Shown piece by piece: positions 1 through 11,737 of a stretch of DNA of 64,000 nt. The position numbers and the translations under genes are program-made. Location of the stretch: positions 12,888,501 through 12,952,500 of the forward strand of contig NC_135553.1 in NCBI RefSeq assembly GCF_964340395.1, read 5' to 3'. The stretch is from Glandiceps talaboti (Eukaryota; Hemichordata; Enteropneusta; Spengelidae). The first letter of the stretch is position 1. Every line of letters begins with the position of its first letter. The notes below the pieces were generated by a model. The model was given only the letters and a program-made list of their open reading frames with translations, did not search any database and was not told the DNA's origin.

Positions 1-84
1 TACCATGGTAATAGCGAGCTTACTCCAAACTGTAAGTTCTATGCATATATCAAAGTCATCCCTGAGCAGAAGACAACGACTCAC

Positions 85-392
85 CAAGGAAAGCATGTGG
101 TAAGACTACGCCTGATGACTTTGGCACCAAGACAGCGACACCAACGTCCATGAAAGGAACCGAGAAATCAACTACTTTGAATCTCTCCGTCGACATCTTG
201 ACGGCAGCAACAGCGGCATCCGCTTTGCCGTCAATCAGATCTCTGACAATGCCATTCCAGCTTCCGTTGTCGTAACGTACGCCGTAAAGGTCGTCATCTA
301 CTAAGTAGAGGTCATATGTGAACTTCAAATCTCGGCTCAATATCTGCAAAAGTTCGATGCAGTATCCCGAACAGCACATCGTGTAGAACGCC
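85..392 (-). CDS. GluN2-like NMDA receptor subunit, S1 ligand-binding exon (partial gene)
   Basis: This exon encodes the S1 lobe of the ligand-binding domain of an ionotropic glutamate receptor, which in NMDA receptors forms half of the extracellular agonist clamp of a postsynaptic cation channel. The translation has the diagnostic double cysteine followed by GYCIELL, then FTYDLYLV, WNG and VVDFSVPF, in the order and spacing of GluN2 subunits. The acceptor is a T-rich tract ending TTATAG just upstream of 392, and the donor is G|GTGAGT after 85, so the exon is 308 bases with one leftover base at each end. The arginine that binds the ligand carboxylate in this family is present (codon 184-182). 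The position two residues into the SLTIN-type motif, threonine in GluN1 and GluN2, is lysine here (codon 199-197), and the preceding Ser/Pro position is alanine. The upstream exon is 8754-8966; the membrane exons lie off the left edge. Family assignment is secure; GluN2 rather than another NMDA subclass is likely but not proven. Confidence 0.9.
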
Positions 393-684
393 CTATAAGA
401 AAAAAAACAAATTGGATTTTTGGTAACAAGACTTCAACATTTTGCGTCGCACTTTTTATACACAAGCTGCTTTACAGACACTTGCGCAGTAGTAGTGTAT
501 TTGCCCACTATGATTTGTCTTATCCCCACGGTCCTTAGAGAAACTGGACATGCAAAGGGCAATCACTGTAGATAGAAAATAGGATGTAAATATAGCAAAA
601 CGGGTCTTCTCCTTGATCAGATTTAAATCAGATTGGATAGCATCATTCTAGCGTTGTCGGTAAGAGACGTGATGGTGTTAATTA

Positions 685-1116
685 CAGTGCTTTTCCCTAA
701 AGCGAGTCAAAGCTATTAAATGAACTATCAAGATCAGTGAGCTTGATCGCAAGGGTTCATGTTGAGATAGACACCATAAAGATAACACACAAACATCACT
801 TACACTGTGTGGACTCTGTCTTTAGTTAATGATATAAACAGTAACAACATGCATACTACTTTAACAGATTCTACCAACTTTCACTGGCTGCTGCACTTAC
901 CATGGATTTTGTTTGAACTTCAACAGATTATACCCTGTGTAGTAGTTACTGTTTATATTATAAACTAACTACAGAGCCTACACAGTGTAAGTGGTGTTTG
1001 TGTGTTATCTTTATGGTGTCTATCTCAACTTGACATGAAACCTTGAGATCAGGCCTAGGCTCACTCGTCTTGATAGTTCATTTAATAGCTTTGACTCGCT
1101 TTGGGGAAAAGCAATG
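685..1116. mobile_element. Tc1/mariner-type MITE with long imperfect inverted arms
   Basis: Arms of about 165-180 bases (685-850 and about 945-1116) are inverted copies of each other; shared stretches include the cores AGCGAGTCAAAGCTATTAAA and GATAGACACCATAAAGATAA. The outer ends read CAGTGCTTTTCCC and, on the other strand, CATTGCTTTTCC, and both are flanked by TA (683-684 and 1117-1118), the target duplication of the Tc1/mariner superfamily. There is no transposase frame, so this is a non-autonomous element. It sits in the 8.4 kb receptor intron. Confidence 0.8.
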
Positions 1117-2329
1117 TACATCAAAATGGTCAGTGACACCAGCTTTTATTTTGAATCCTATCTAGGCATATACGTGATCACGTCCACACTTCATCGAGTT
1201 GACGTGGCAAAACACATGGTAAGCAGACACACTCCCATCACTTCTATGCCGTAGGGATAAGAATAAATACCAGTTTTTCCTGTTATTAATACAACTATGA
1301 CCACTCTTTGAATATAGAAATGTCATAGAAGCCCCATGGACATGTGCAGCTGCGATGAAACACTATCGGTGGTGACGCCATGCCCCATCCTGTCGAAACA
1401 CGATCATTTAATCCACGGAGTATTGTTATTATTAGGAACATGCACGAGACAACACACAATGCATCGCATCAAAGCCTAACACAACATTGCCAGATATCGA
1501 ATTTTTTTGACAGATTTAGAATAAATTGTTCTTTAAGACTTTGACGTTTGGTATATTAAGATGTTGAGTTGAGTTGAGTTGCCAATACCGAATTTACATT
1601 CTACCTCACCATTCCCTAAACGGAATCACGTGAGTGCCGGCCCTTGTTACAAAGAGATTGAAAATGAAAAAAAAATAACAGTGGGAAATTATGCTTTCAC
1701 TATGATACTGTCTAACGGGGACAAATCTGATGTTCTGTGGTGGATGAACACTGAAGACTAGCAGTACTCGCATCACATTATTTACCATTGGTCTGATGTA
1801 ATATTATGGTCTGATGCCTCAGCTCATGGCTGGGAGGCATTCATAACTTTAATGAAACTAATGGGCATTGGTTTAAAGTGGAGAGTGAGAAATACATCAA
1901 GTATTCACAATGGTACCTGGGGTTCTATAAAGTCTCATTTGATTTTTAATTTTCAAGTTAGGAAGCCTTCAATAATTACAAGGGGGAGGGGCCGTGGGAA
2001 ATCTTGAGCCCGGTCTGTTGTGTAAAATGTGACCCCCATTCACTAAAACATGACCCTACCCATTGTTGAAATGTTAAAACCCACTGAGTCATACGACGAA
2101 AATAGGGACACGAGTCTGAGAATCAATTGCAAGGACTCGATCCCATCGTTGCCACCACATTGGTAATTTTACATTATGTATGTAATAATAATAAAAAAAT
2201 AATAATAAACTTTATTGCAACCTTATCTATATTACCAGATATCAGTACAATACAATCCAATAAAGCATAAAGAAGAATACTTGTATTGACCCCAAAAAGT
2301 CGTTTCACTATGTGAAAATCAACACTCAA

Positions 2330-2448
2330 ATGTATGTATGTATGTATGTATGTATGTATGTATGTATGTATGTATGTATGTATGTATGTATGTATGTATG
2401 TATGTATGTATGTATGTATGTATGCATGCATGCATGCATGCATGCATG

Positions 2449-2503
<55 letters not shown>

Positions 2504-2576
2504 GTAGGTAGGTGTGCGTGTGTGTGTGTGTGTGTGTGTGTAGGTAGGTAGGTAGGTAGGCAGCTAGGTATGTATG
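2330..2576. repeat. Compound microsatellite TATG / TGCA / TG / TAGG
   Basis: A long TATG run passes into a short GCAT run, then a TG dinucleotide run, then TAGG units interrupted by a second TG run. The long open frames here rich in Tyr-Val-Cys-Met or His-Thr are translations of the repeat, not genes. Confidence 0.97.
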
Positions 2577-4848
2577 TTTTGCTTGCATTTAAGCGTGTGT
2601 GTTGGTACGTAGCTACTAGTGATAAACATTACAAATAACTTCACAAAATATGTCAACATGTTTTCACAATATCAATGAAACGCTAACGAAAACGCTGGTC
2701 AAAGATCATTATATGTTTACGAGTGTTCCCTCTCAATATGAACTAACCTAGTTAGCTGACAGCTCACGTATTACGTACGACTGAATTGATCTGTTATATA
2801 AAAAATAATGGAATATAGACTCGAATGACGATGACAATCCTATTTCTACCCCCCCCCCCCCGCCTTCGCCTAATACTCAATAAAAACAAAATATTAATGG
2901 CACCCTTGCTCTTTGGTTTAATGCATTATTAAGCTATTTCAATAGGCCTCACGGCATTTCGAGTTATATTTCTAAGCTCCCACTCTCACCGATGTCATTG
3001 TTTTGTTAGTAGTCACTGGTCGCAAATCAACTTTAACGGAAGCAAAAATTGCTCCCTTCTCATTTGCAATTTAAGTCGAAAATCGATCTTTAACGACGAG
3101 TATATAGTAAAGACGTCTATTTATGTTTAGCTAGTAAACACGATTCGTGAGTATGAGCGTGTTACACGAGGAATTTTTCGGTCATATGGGGCACATGCAC
3201 TAAAGCGCCTCTGTATTAAATACTATACGGTACATATGGGCACGTGAAAAGATTCTAATGAAATCGAAATCACATTTAGGTGGATTAAAGTGATGGGCAT
3301 ACGGGCCGCTGTATACACTGAAGCAGATCAATTGTTAACATTTCCAATTTCGGTCGCAACAGCTTTTGTGTAATCCGACTTTCAGAGTAAGCTTTTGTCT
3401 ATAGCTACACGATTTCCCTGGATGTAGTGGTAAGGAAAACAGGCATGAGTTCGCGAAAAAGGCGCAAAATTGACCCAAGTTGACCCCTACGTCAATGTTC
3501 ACTTCGCTTGAATGACGATTTATACGACAGTACACAAAAAATATTCATCCGATTACCTACGCTGATTTTTGCCATAAATATGTTAGACTTTGGCGCCATT
3601 TTATATTAGTTCTTTTGCCGGCATGCATTTGCGTATCATCAAAAGTATTACTTGGTGAGAAAAATGGAGAAGGTATAGACACACTGGTGACAAATTTGTT
3701 TATAATGAGATTGTCTCGAAAAACGATTAAACCCCCTGGTAGCTCAGAATACCACGAATATGATGTTGTTAACCCTGACCTTTCTTTTCTGTTAGAAGAC
3801 TTTACTTTATGATGAGAAATATTGGTAAATTATTAACTTCAGATACCACTATTTTGATCTTTTTTAAGGTTTGAAATGTTGCGATTCTCTTTACTGTGTT
3901 AACAGTGTCTTTCATGTGATGAAACCGAATACGCCCTCAACAGAATTATTACCTTAAAGGGAACGGGTACTTTGCGAATTCACCGTTGTGATTAATGGAA
4001 GCATCCACTGGATGTTAAACAAGATAAAATGAGTTGGCCTCATTCATATTTATATTCACTTATATTATCAGTACAAAGTTGACAACGATCAGAGCATAGC
4101 GGAAGTGACGTACAAGACTTGCTAGGTAGCCGCTTCCGTGCTGTCGACTGTTTCTATTATTATTGTAATCGTATGACAAATTCAAACAGTCGGCATTACG
4201 GCAAACGGAAGTTCCCTATCACTAATAAAGACCAACACGTCATTTCCGCGTAATTTCTGATCGATGCCAATACTGATAAATTCTATACTGATAAATGAAA
4301 GTTAATGAAATAAACACATTTCTCACGTTTAGCATCTAAGTGTTTATTGAAAATAATGAATTCATGATGTATGATTTCAAAAGGTCCTGGAATGAATAAA
4401 TCACGATTTCATTAATTTAATACCGTGACGAAAAACTATATGCAAAATATTTCGGCATATCTATGATAAACGAACCAAATACAAGCGAGTGAATTGCGTA
4501 ATCTACGAAACGATACTTAGAAAGACTGAAACTTATACTATGTCCACGTTTTACTTTTTTAAATAATAAAAAGTAAGATATGCTGGGGCATTAGCAGACG
4601 TATGATGAAAAAAAGGTCAATCTGCTTTTAAGCTTAAATCGAATAGATATGGGGTTTTTGACACTAATCTCTTTACTTTTTTGTATTTAAATGATTAATG
4701 TCAATGTAAATTTAATCTTGGATTTTAATTTTAGTGTTAGAATAATTTCATAAACGATTTCTATTGGTCGCGATCTCTATACTTTTCGCCCTATTAAGTA
4801 AGATTGCTCGATATCAATGGGAAGTTGGACCGAAGTTATGCTTTTAAA

Positions 4849-4850
4849 TA

Positions 4851-4943
<93 letters not shown>

Positions 4944-4944
4944 G
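4849..4944. repeat. (GTCT)n microsatellite
   Basis: About 24 uninterrupted tetranucleotide units within the receptor intron. Frames reading Thr-Asp-Arg-Gln arise from the repeat. Confidence 0.97.
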
Positions 4945-5161
4945 ATTGCAACCAAAATATCTAAGTTTTAAATGGATTAGTAAGAAAAACATTGAATTTC
5001 GTGGAAAGCTTTCCTTTCGATAAGGATCTGGCAGAACAAATTGATTAGATATTGATGGAAATCTGGTCCTGTTTCTTGATTTATAGAGCGAAGATTTCAT
5101 TTGGGTTAGGGAACGAGCAGAATTTATGGCGGGGGGGGGGAGGTGCTGTAGAGAAAATATT

Positions 5162-5515
5162 AGGCCTAATAAAAAAAATGTGTGGTTTCGATTACGCTCA
5201 ATTTCAGAATAGGTGGGGTAGGTAGGATTTTAATTTTATTTTTATTATATTTTTGTCTGTGTGAGTGTCTAGTTAAGATTTTCCATTGTTTTCCAAATGG
5301 TCTCAGTGTTGTTTATTACTTCCTATCAGATGTAAAACCATTACAGATTAGAAGAACAGTTTTAACTTTTAAGTTGATGCCAGTTTCCGCATCCACTATT
5401 TCTCATGAGCCATCTTATTATTTTTTTCTCAAATACGTAAATGGAAGTTTTGGGGCAGTGAAATTCTAGGTGGGGTTGGGTAACCGGAACCAAACAAGTA
5501 TTTTCTTTTAGGCCT
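5162..5515 (+). mobile_element. Dispersed repeat bounded by AGGCCT, copy 1
   Basis: This 354-base block aligns end to end with the reverse complement of 8281-8643, sharing exact stretches such as TTACGCTCAATTT and GCATCCACTATTTCT with small indels between. Both ends of both copies coincide with AGGCCT, in a TTAGGCCTAA-like context, which suggests short palindromic termini or a palindromic target. It has no coding frame of note. A non-autonomous DNA element or a SINE-like family is possible; the superfamily is unknown. Confidence 0.7.
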
Positions 5516-6027
5516 TATGGCCAAACATTTTTTTCGCAGCGATCACTTCGCGCTTAAAAAGGAATCATGTCTCTTCCTAAAAGAGCACAGCAATAATTTT
5601 CGTAGCCCCTTAAGGAGATTTTTCATAAGCACTTAGTGCCCTTAGTGCATGGTGTCCCCCTCCCACCCACACACATTCTGGTGTTGTACAGGTGTATATC
5701 CGTACATGGATGTGGGCTTTGTAGGGAGAGAGAGGCGGTAACCTATATTTGGAGGTACTTAGCCAGCAGGACTTTTTTCCCTTCAACATTGATTTGGAGA
5801 AGGATTAAACAGCTTCACCATGATCGCTGGAGCGTATTGTTTTTGGAGTGGGTGTCCCCTCCCATGGTGAGCATTTTCTGTTTTAAATAAGGACATGTAG
5901 GAGACTGTTTAAAGGCGTATTAGTACAAACCATACACATTATTAAAAGCCGTAAAGTAGTTTTCACTACCCCGATTTTACCCTCAGTACATTATCATAAA
6001 TGGTTTCTATATTGCCTACATTTTAAA

Positions 6028-6060
<33 letters not shown>
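6028..6060. repeat. (AC)n microsatellite
   Basis: Dinucleotide run of about 16 units. Confidence 0.97.
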
Positions 6061-6062
<2 letters not shown>

Positions 6063-6156
6063 ATTCGATTCATTCATTCGCTTGACTGTCGGCTACCTCT
6101 CTCTAAGCTCAGTTGATCCGATAAAACTCTCATTGCGACTATCAAACTAAAAACTT

Positions 6157-6292
<136 letters not shown>

Positions 6293-6697
6293 AACTTTAT
6301 TTGGTGCATTTCAACAGATTTGAAATTGCCAGAGAGAAAACAACATTATGCCGAACTTGTAAAAGGAACCTGGCAAACCACCAAATCGCGCATTAACTGT
6401 GCCACAGTTGATTCATTCTCCACGAGAGATTTAAATTCCCCCTATGTCTTTTTTTCTTCAAATTTTGATTGCTAACAGAAATTATACTCATTTACGTCAA
6501 TTCGTTTAATGACTCACGACAAGAGATCGTGTTGTATCGACTGGAAAAACATATTACTGCTAGAGCAAAGGAATATCATCGAAAACAATGAATGTTGTAT
6601 CAAGGTTTTAAATCCAGCAAATGTCTTACCCGTCAGTTTACTTTAAGATTATGATATGGCATATTATATTTGGAATGATAATTGTGATATTGCTCAC

Positions 6698-6860
<163 letters not shown>

Positions 6861-7736
6861 ACTATTTATATTTTACATATTAGATTTATATATATATTGA
6901 ATATATGTATTATAGAATTGCTATAATTCTATATACCGTTAGATTGTAAATTGTAACACTAAATTGTGTAAGTATTAAAGGTATGGAATAGAGGTGAGCC
7001 ACTGATATATTGAGTTAGAAGAGGAGAGCAAGAAAGTCAAAGAATAAGATGGTGATGATGATGAAGATCGAACATTCATCTCACGTCGGCACAAAGACTA
7101 AAAGCTTTTCATGTACTGCCAGGATATGTGTATAAAAATAGCTAAAAAATTGCTCCCTCGAGGATAACATTCTAATTTATCTCACATTTTTATCAGTGTT
7201 GGGTCTGTCTGTAGCTTTTTCTCCGGATACTTGTTAACTTTATCCACTATTAGCCTTACACATCCCTGCCTATCGATAAATCATGATATTGTGATATGGT
7301 GTGTTGACAAAGTTGAAGACGTAAGCGTGTTGTTTCCAAATCGATAAGTTAAACATTATGTGTGTGGTTGAAACCGGACGTGTTTTAATGTGCAGTGCAT
7401 ACTTAACTAAGTTTGGTTTATAAACAAATGACATCAATACTTACACACTGACCACTTATTGCAACCCACTTAGCATATTTTGATTACACCTGCTACCTAA
7501 TATTGTGAGACAACATGCTATATTGTCTTTGTGCAATGTCCTAAATTAAGGTTAATATAATGATTTATTCTAGTGATTGGATGGGAACATCAGGTATACT
7601 TATCGGCCAGGTGAATCTTGTGTTGTGCCTTACCTGTAAATCCTAGTATATTTAGCGTACTTGAATGCCTTAGCCCTGTGATGTCATGAGGCAAAAATTG
7701 TTTACTCGCATATGTGTATTTAAATCCATCATATCG

Positions 7737-8092
7737 GTCAGTTAGTTAGTCAGCCAGCTAGCCCGCCAGACTGACTGACTGACTGACTGACTGACTGACT
7801 GACTGACAAAATGACATAGTCAGTCAGTCAGCCTGATGGATAGACAGACAGACAGACAGAGACAGGCAGGCAGGCAGGCAGGCAGACAGACATACCTACC
7901 TACCTACCTACCTACCTACCTACCTACCTACCTACCTACCTACCTGCATGCATACATACATACATACATACATACATACATACATACATACATACATACA
8001 TACATACATACATACATACATACGTACGTACATATATACATACATACATACATACATACATACATACATACATACATACATACATACATACG

Positions 8093-8147
<55 letters not shown>
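7737..8147. repeat. Five-motif compound microsatellite
   Basis: Consecutive blocks of ACTG, CAGA, CAGG, CTAC, ATAC and again CAGA units follow each other almost without unique sequence. Neighbouring units differ by one or two bases. The long frames here are repeat translations. Confidence 0.95.
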
Positions 8148-8280
8148 CCATAATAGACCGACAAATGGCATTTAATTTGATCTTTTTCACCCGCTGAATA
8201 TATATAGTGCTTGAACAAACCCAAAACACTCAAAATATGATTATAAATCTCAGACCACTATAACGGTCCTACTATGAATC

Positions 8281-8643
8281 AGGCCTAAAAAAAATTGTTT
8301 GGTCCCGGTTAACTGACCCATCTAAATTTCACTGCTGACCTAAAACATTTTTTACGTATTCGAAAAAAATAAAATAAAATCGCAAATATTGTGAAGTCTC
8401 GCAAGAAATAGTGGATGCGAAAACTTAAAAAGACAATATAAAACTATTCTTCCAATGTGTAGTGGCTGCACATCTGATGAGAAGAAACAAATAACACATA
8501 TACCATATGAAAAAGAACGGAAAACACAACTCCCTTATCTAGACTCTCACATATGAAAAAAAAAAAAAAAAATGAATGTACGTACCACACCTATTCTAAA
8601 ATTGAGCGTAATTGGAACAACACATTTCTTTTTGGTTAGGCCT
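8281..8643 (-). mobile_element. Dispersed repeat bounded by AGGCCT, copy 2
   Basis: Reverse-orientation counterpart of 5162-5515, again delimited by AGGCCT at both ends (8281-8286 and 8638-8643). A poly-A tract near 8556 replaces a T-rich stretch in the other copy. It ends only about 110 bases from the receptor exon at 8754. Confidence 0.7.
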
Positions 8644-8753
8644 CAATAACAAATCTAAACATCAAAACATGAAAGGTCCGATCCCTTCCTAGAAGATCTT
8701 TGTCTTATTATTGGGCACACAACAATCACAGGCAAAAAATAAAGAATATTTAC

Positions 8754-8966
8754 CAACCCCGTTGTCAAATCCTGTTTCACACATGTGACACCGGCATGAC
8801 ACGTCATGTTGACTTTCTCATAAGGCACGATGGAGACAAAAGGCATTTCTACTATCGACACAATACGTATATGACGGCGTTTGGTTTGTCCCCTTGGCGG
8901 AAGCTCTGGTTTTCCAAGCCACGAAATCTCATCGACTGATAGACTTCCATTTCTCCACATCCCCAC
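8754..8966 (-). CDS. GluN2-like NMDA receptor subunit, exon joining amino-terminal and ligand-binding domains
   Basis: This 213-base exon encodes the end of the amino-terminal domain and the first strand of the ligand-binding domain. It opens with VGMWRNGSLS, matching the VGKW-type motif of GluN2, and continues with RIVSIVEMPFVSIV, matching the IVTLEEAPFVIV strand, followed by a TC-(five residues)-C pair at the usual place. The acceptor is TATAAATAG|GTGGGG and the donor is TTG|GTAAAT, both at codon boundaries. Joined in phase 0 to the preceding exon, the protein reads VWKK-VGMW across the junction, which confirms the splice. NGS and NMT sequons suit an extracellular location. The next visible exon starts in a different phase: either the weaker donor GG|GTTGGT is used or a small exon is missing. 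Confidence 0.88.
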
Positions 8967-10499
8967 CTATTTATAAAGGAACAAATAAAGAACAATTTGG
9001 TAAAAAAATAAAAAATAAAACACACATGCTAACATATAAGCTGCTTTCTACCAATAAGTTCTCAGAGCAGGTAAACATGGTAAAAATAATCGAAAAGAAA
9101 ACTTTTAGGAGAAATGATACTAACTATTCGAGACGCATCAACTCAGGCGAAACGGAGTGAAAACTATTGCGGATTGATTGTAATAGGTATAAAATGTATT
9201 CCTCGGAGTCACGAATTGATTGATTTTGTAAATATTGAAACTGCAGGTTGTTTCTCGCTTTTAGTAATTGTGTTGCTTTGATCAAACTGTGCTGTTGCTA
9301 AGGTACTTTCTAGTCGTCATGACAGGGTTTCTCTCGGATAAAATAAGTGATATATATTCCCGTCCAAGTACCATTCCTCTGCCATTCTGTTCAGTTATAT
9401 TCTATGATATTCCATTCCTAACGCTAACACTATGTCAAAGATGAAACTTTGCAACCGACATCAGATCCAAAATCAATTCCCTGTTCAACGCAACTTTCTA
9501 CAATCTGAATAATATTTTACGAAAAACAAGCAATCTGTATTACTAAATGAAGGTGTCCATATTGCCCAACAAATTGCAAACGTGAAGGATAATATATTAG
9601 TGTAAAATTACAGTTTAGTCTACAACGTTGATATAGTTGTGGTTGAAAAAAATTAGATTTTCACAAGTCAAAGTTCCAATGTACACAAATGTTATAAATT
9701 AATCTTATCTTTATAAAATTGACATTAGAATAGCTCTATTGAATTTGTCATTTAGTTTCAGACACGTCTATATTCATTTTCGCACACGTATCCATCAAAA
9801 CATGTCATGGTTACCACAACGTAATTTAATTTAGACTTAAAAACTAATTTTTCTGGTTGTTGTCCGTCGAATTTCTTCCGCCTCGGTTGTGATGGTTTCC
9901 AATATAAGATTGGCGAACATCACCATGCCGACGTGCCTAAAATACTCAATGTATATAATAAGCCTATATATCTCAGTTTTCAAAGTCGATGTTAAATATT
10001 TGAGGTGTTCTAAAACGAACGTATACCAAAGTGCTGGAAAATGACTATATGTTTCTGAAGGAGTTTAAAAGAAGGACAGTCTGTGTTAAAAGATTCACAA
10101 AATACGAATTAAAATCATTCCACGTGTTTTAATCACCTGTCTTTTGATGTGATGGGAAGAGGGTGGTGGGTGGTGGGAATGGGAGGGGGGGGGGGGGGTA
10201 ATTTAACCGATGAGGAGTCAAGCATAATCAACAGTTTGTTAGGCAACCAATTATTAATTTGGTTGGTTAATTAAAACGTTCAATGGACGGATTACGTAAT
10301 TTTGATCGACTGAAAAATAGATATTCGAGTATTTAAAAATCAATTAGACCTGTGATCAAAATACCATATGGTCTGGCGCCACTCAAGTTTGAACAAAAGT
10401 ATCACCTCTTTAGGCGCCGCTGTTAAAGTAGAAGCTCTTCCCCCTACATATCAACAACAAAACGTATGGAATATAACATTTCACATAGAGATTTTTTAC
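8967..10499 (-). other. 1.5 kb intron of the GluN2-like gene
   Basis: This intron sits between two receptor exons whose reading frames join cleanly in phase 0. It contains the G-rich tract at 10154-10198, listed separately, and otherwise AT-rich sequence in which I see no further coding segment or repeat copy. Confidence 0.75.
10154..10198 (+). other. G-quadruplex-prone tract
   Basis: Five or more runs of at least three G occur with loops of 3-5 bases (GGG-TGGT-GGG-TGGT-GGG-AAT-GGG), followed by a long oligo-G run. This fits the usual intramolecular quadruplex pattern. It lies about 300 bases inside the intron that follows the large receptor exon, with the G-rich strand being the template strand of that gene, so the transcript would be C-rich here. 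Any effect on transcription is inference. Confidence 0.6.
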
Positions 10500-11213
10500 C
10501 TTTTTCCATACGGAGTTTTCATTTAGTCTTGTAAATAGAAGCCGTGCATTATCGATGAATCCGTGCTTTGAAAATGAAAAACTAGTTCTGTTTGGAATTG
10601 GTGTATTCATTAATATTTGAAAGAGCTCTGAGTTTGAAAGGTTTCTTTGTGAACAAGTTCGAACTTCATAATTTCGAGTGTCCTGTTTTATGAAACTTTC
10701 TGCGGCTTCCTCGTATATTGATAGCGCGTCTATCACTCTTTCATGAAAGTTATAAGCAAGGGAGTGGAATTTCATCGCTATTAATCCGGGTGGGAATTCT
10801 TGTGGAGCTCTACGGATATTTTCCAAGCTGCCTGTCACTATCTCGGCAACTATCCATACGTATCCTTGTTCAAAAAACTTAAAATTTTTGGCATATCGAA
10901 AAATGGTTCTTGCTTCTTCTTTTGTTGAATACAAAACAAACACAGATATATTGCTGTATGACAGTTTTTGCATGGGAAGATACAAATTGCCAGATGGGTC
11001 AATTTGAACATTTTGGTTAATTTTCCACTCAAAGTGCAGACGACGACGCTGTTCAACTTGGTGTTCAATTTCACTGAGAAATTCTATATGTCCTGGGAAG
11101 AGGCTGGTGACGACATTAAAACAATACCATTCGTGGTGGCTAAGAAAATCCAAAATGGCGGCTGTCTCTTGACCCGTCGATGCAGCCAGCTGTAAAAGCG
11201 TTGGCGATGTCAT
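10500..11213 (-). CDS. GluN2-like NMDA receptor subunit, main amino-terminal-domain exon
   Basis: This 714-base exon (238 codons, phase 0 at both ends) encodes most of the bilobed amino-terminal domain that tunes NMDA receptor gating and assembly outside the cell. It aligns along its length with GluN2: LLQLAAST (FFQFGAS in relatives), HHEWYCFNVVTSLFPG (YDWHVFSLVTTIFPG), FVLYSTKEEA, GYVWIVAEIVTG, EFPPGLIAMKF, and FSKHGF...ARLLF near the end. The acceptor is a strong pyrimidine tract ending TTTGCAG|ATG and the donor is AAAAAG|GTAAAA. Sequons NIS, NLS and NRT are present. There is no stop or frameshift inside. The ATG at the first codon is internal, not the start of the protein. The reading frame beyond the donor is intron read-through. 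Confidence 0.9.
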
Positions 11214-11406
11214 CTGCAAAGGAAAAGGGAAATTGTGTCATGTAAGGAGATACATTGCACTCTAATGCCCTTGTTTTCGCGAGAGATACAGATCTCCACG
11301 TCTCGTGGGACTTATTTCCCTATCAATCATTCCTCATTGTTTGGGTAAAATGAATCCGGCATCGTCGTTGTCTGGTTGACGAGAAACCAGCTTTATAGCC
11401 ATTTAC

Positions 11407-11737
11407 AACGTGATACTGCGGGGAGATAGAGACAGATAGACACACTCAAATCTGCGATGATCAAAAGGGCAATAAAAACTGTGAATAGAAGTTTGAAAAT
11501 CGTATTCAATCATCGATGTGTATGCAAAGACGGTGTCTGCATTCCTACAGTGTGTTAATAGGGACTCGTAATTGGGACATGAGTATGATTTATTATAGGG
11601 TACAATAACGCTGAAAAAACCCCGTTGTATATATGCATTCAGTGTTATGCCATTTTCAATTGCTTGAAATACTGGGAATGAGGTGGGATACATTCCAAAT
11701 TGTTTATTGTAGACAATGGCACCCACTTCGAAAGATT
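11407..11737 (-). CDS. GluN2-like NMDA receptor subunit, first amino-terminal-domain exon seen
   Basis: The frame encodes VGAIVYNKQFG, a first beta-strand of a periplasmic-binding-protein-like fold, then SLLTHC-(four residues)-TVFAYTS, matching the LITHVCD...GLVFGDD segment of GluN2. It lies about 190 bases upstream of the main domain exon, in the right order. The 5' limit is placed at AAAAG|AATC near 11737 because the frame meets a stop just upstream and the N-terminal signal sequence is not in this frame. The 3' limit is uncertain: the best donor is TT|GTAAAT at 11407, leaving two bases, whereas the next exon begins at a codon boundary. No alternative donor keeps both frame and homology. 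Either a splice site is misjudged, a tiny exon intervenes, or the copy is damaged. The upstream leader exon was not found. Confidence 0.72.

Noticed and set aside
2095-2165. B-box-like GGGATCGAGTCC on the minus strand
   Set aside because: No A box or tRNA fold at the right distance; the place where it should be is AT-rich simple sequence.
2312-2588. Open frames of 63-89 codons on both strands
   Set aside because: Pure translations of the tetranucleotide arrays; the same holds for long frames at 7836-8233, 12128-12475, 18130-18665, 31648-32197, 35770-36178, 41751-42142 and 46913-47356.
8700-8939. Plus-strand frame opposite the receptor linker exon
   Set aside because: The minus strand has clear homology and splice sites; the plus-strand frame is a shadow.
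10968-11195. Plus-strand 75-codon frame opposite the large receptor exon
   Set aside because: Shadow of the minus-strand exon; no independent motif.
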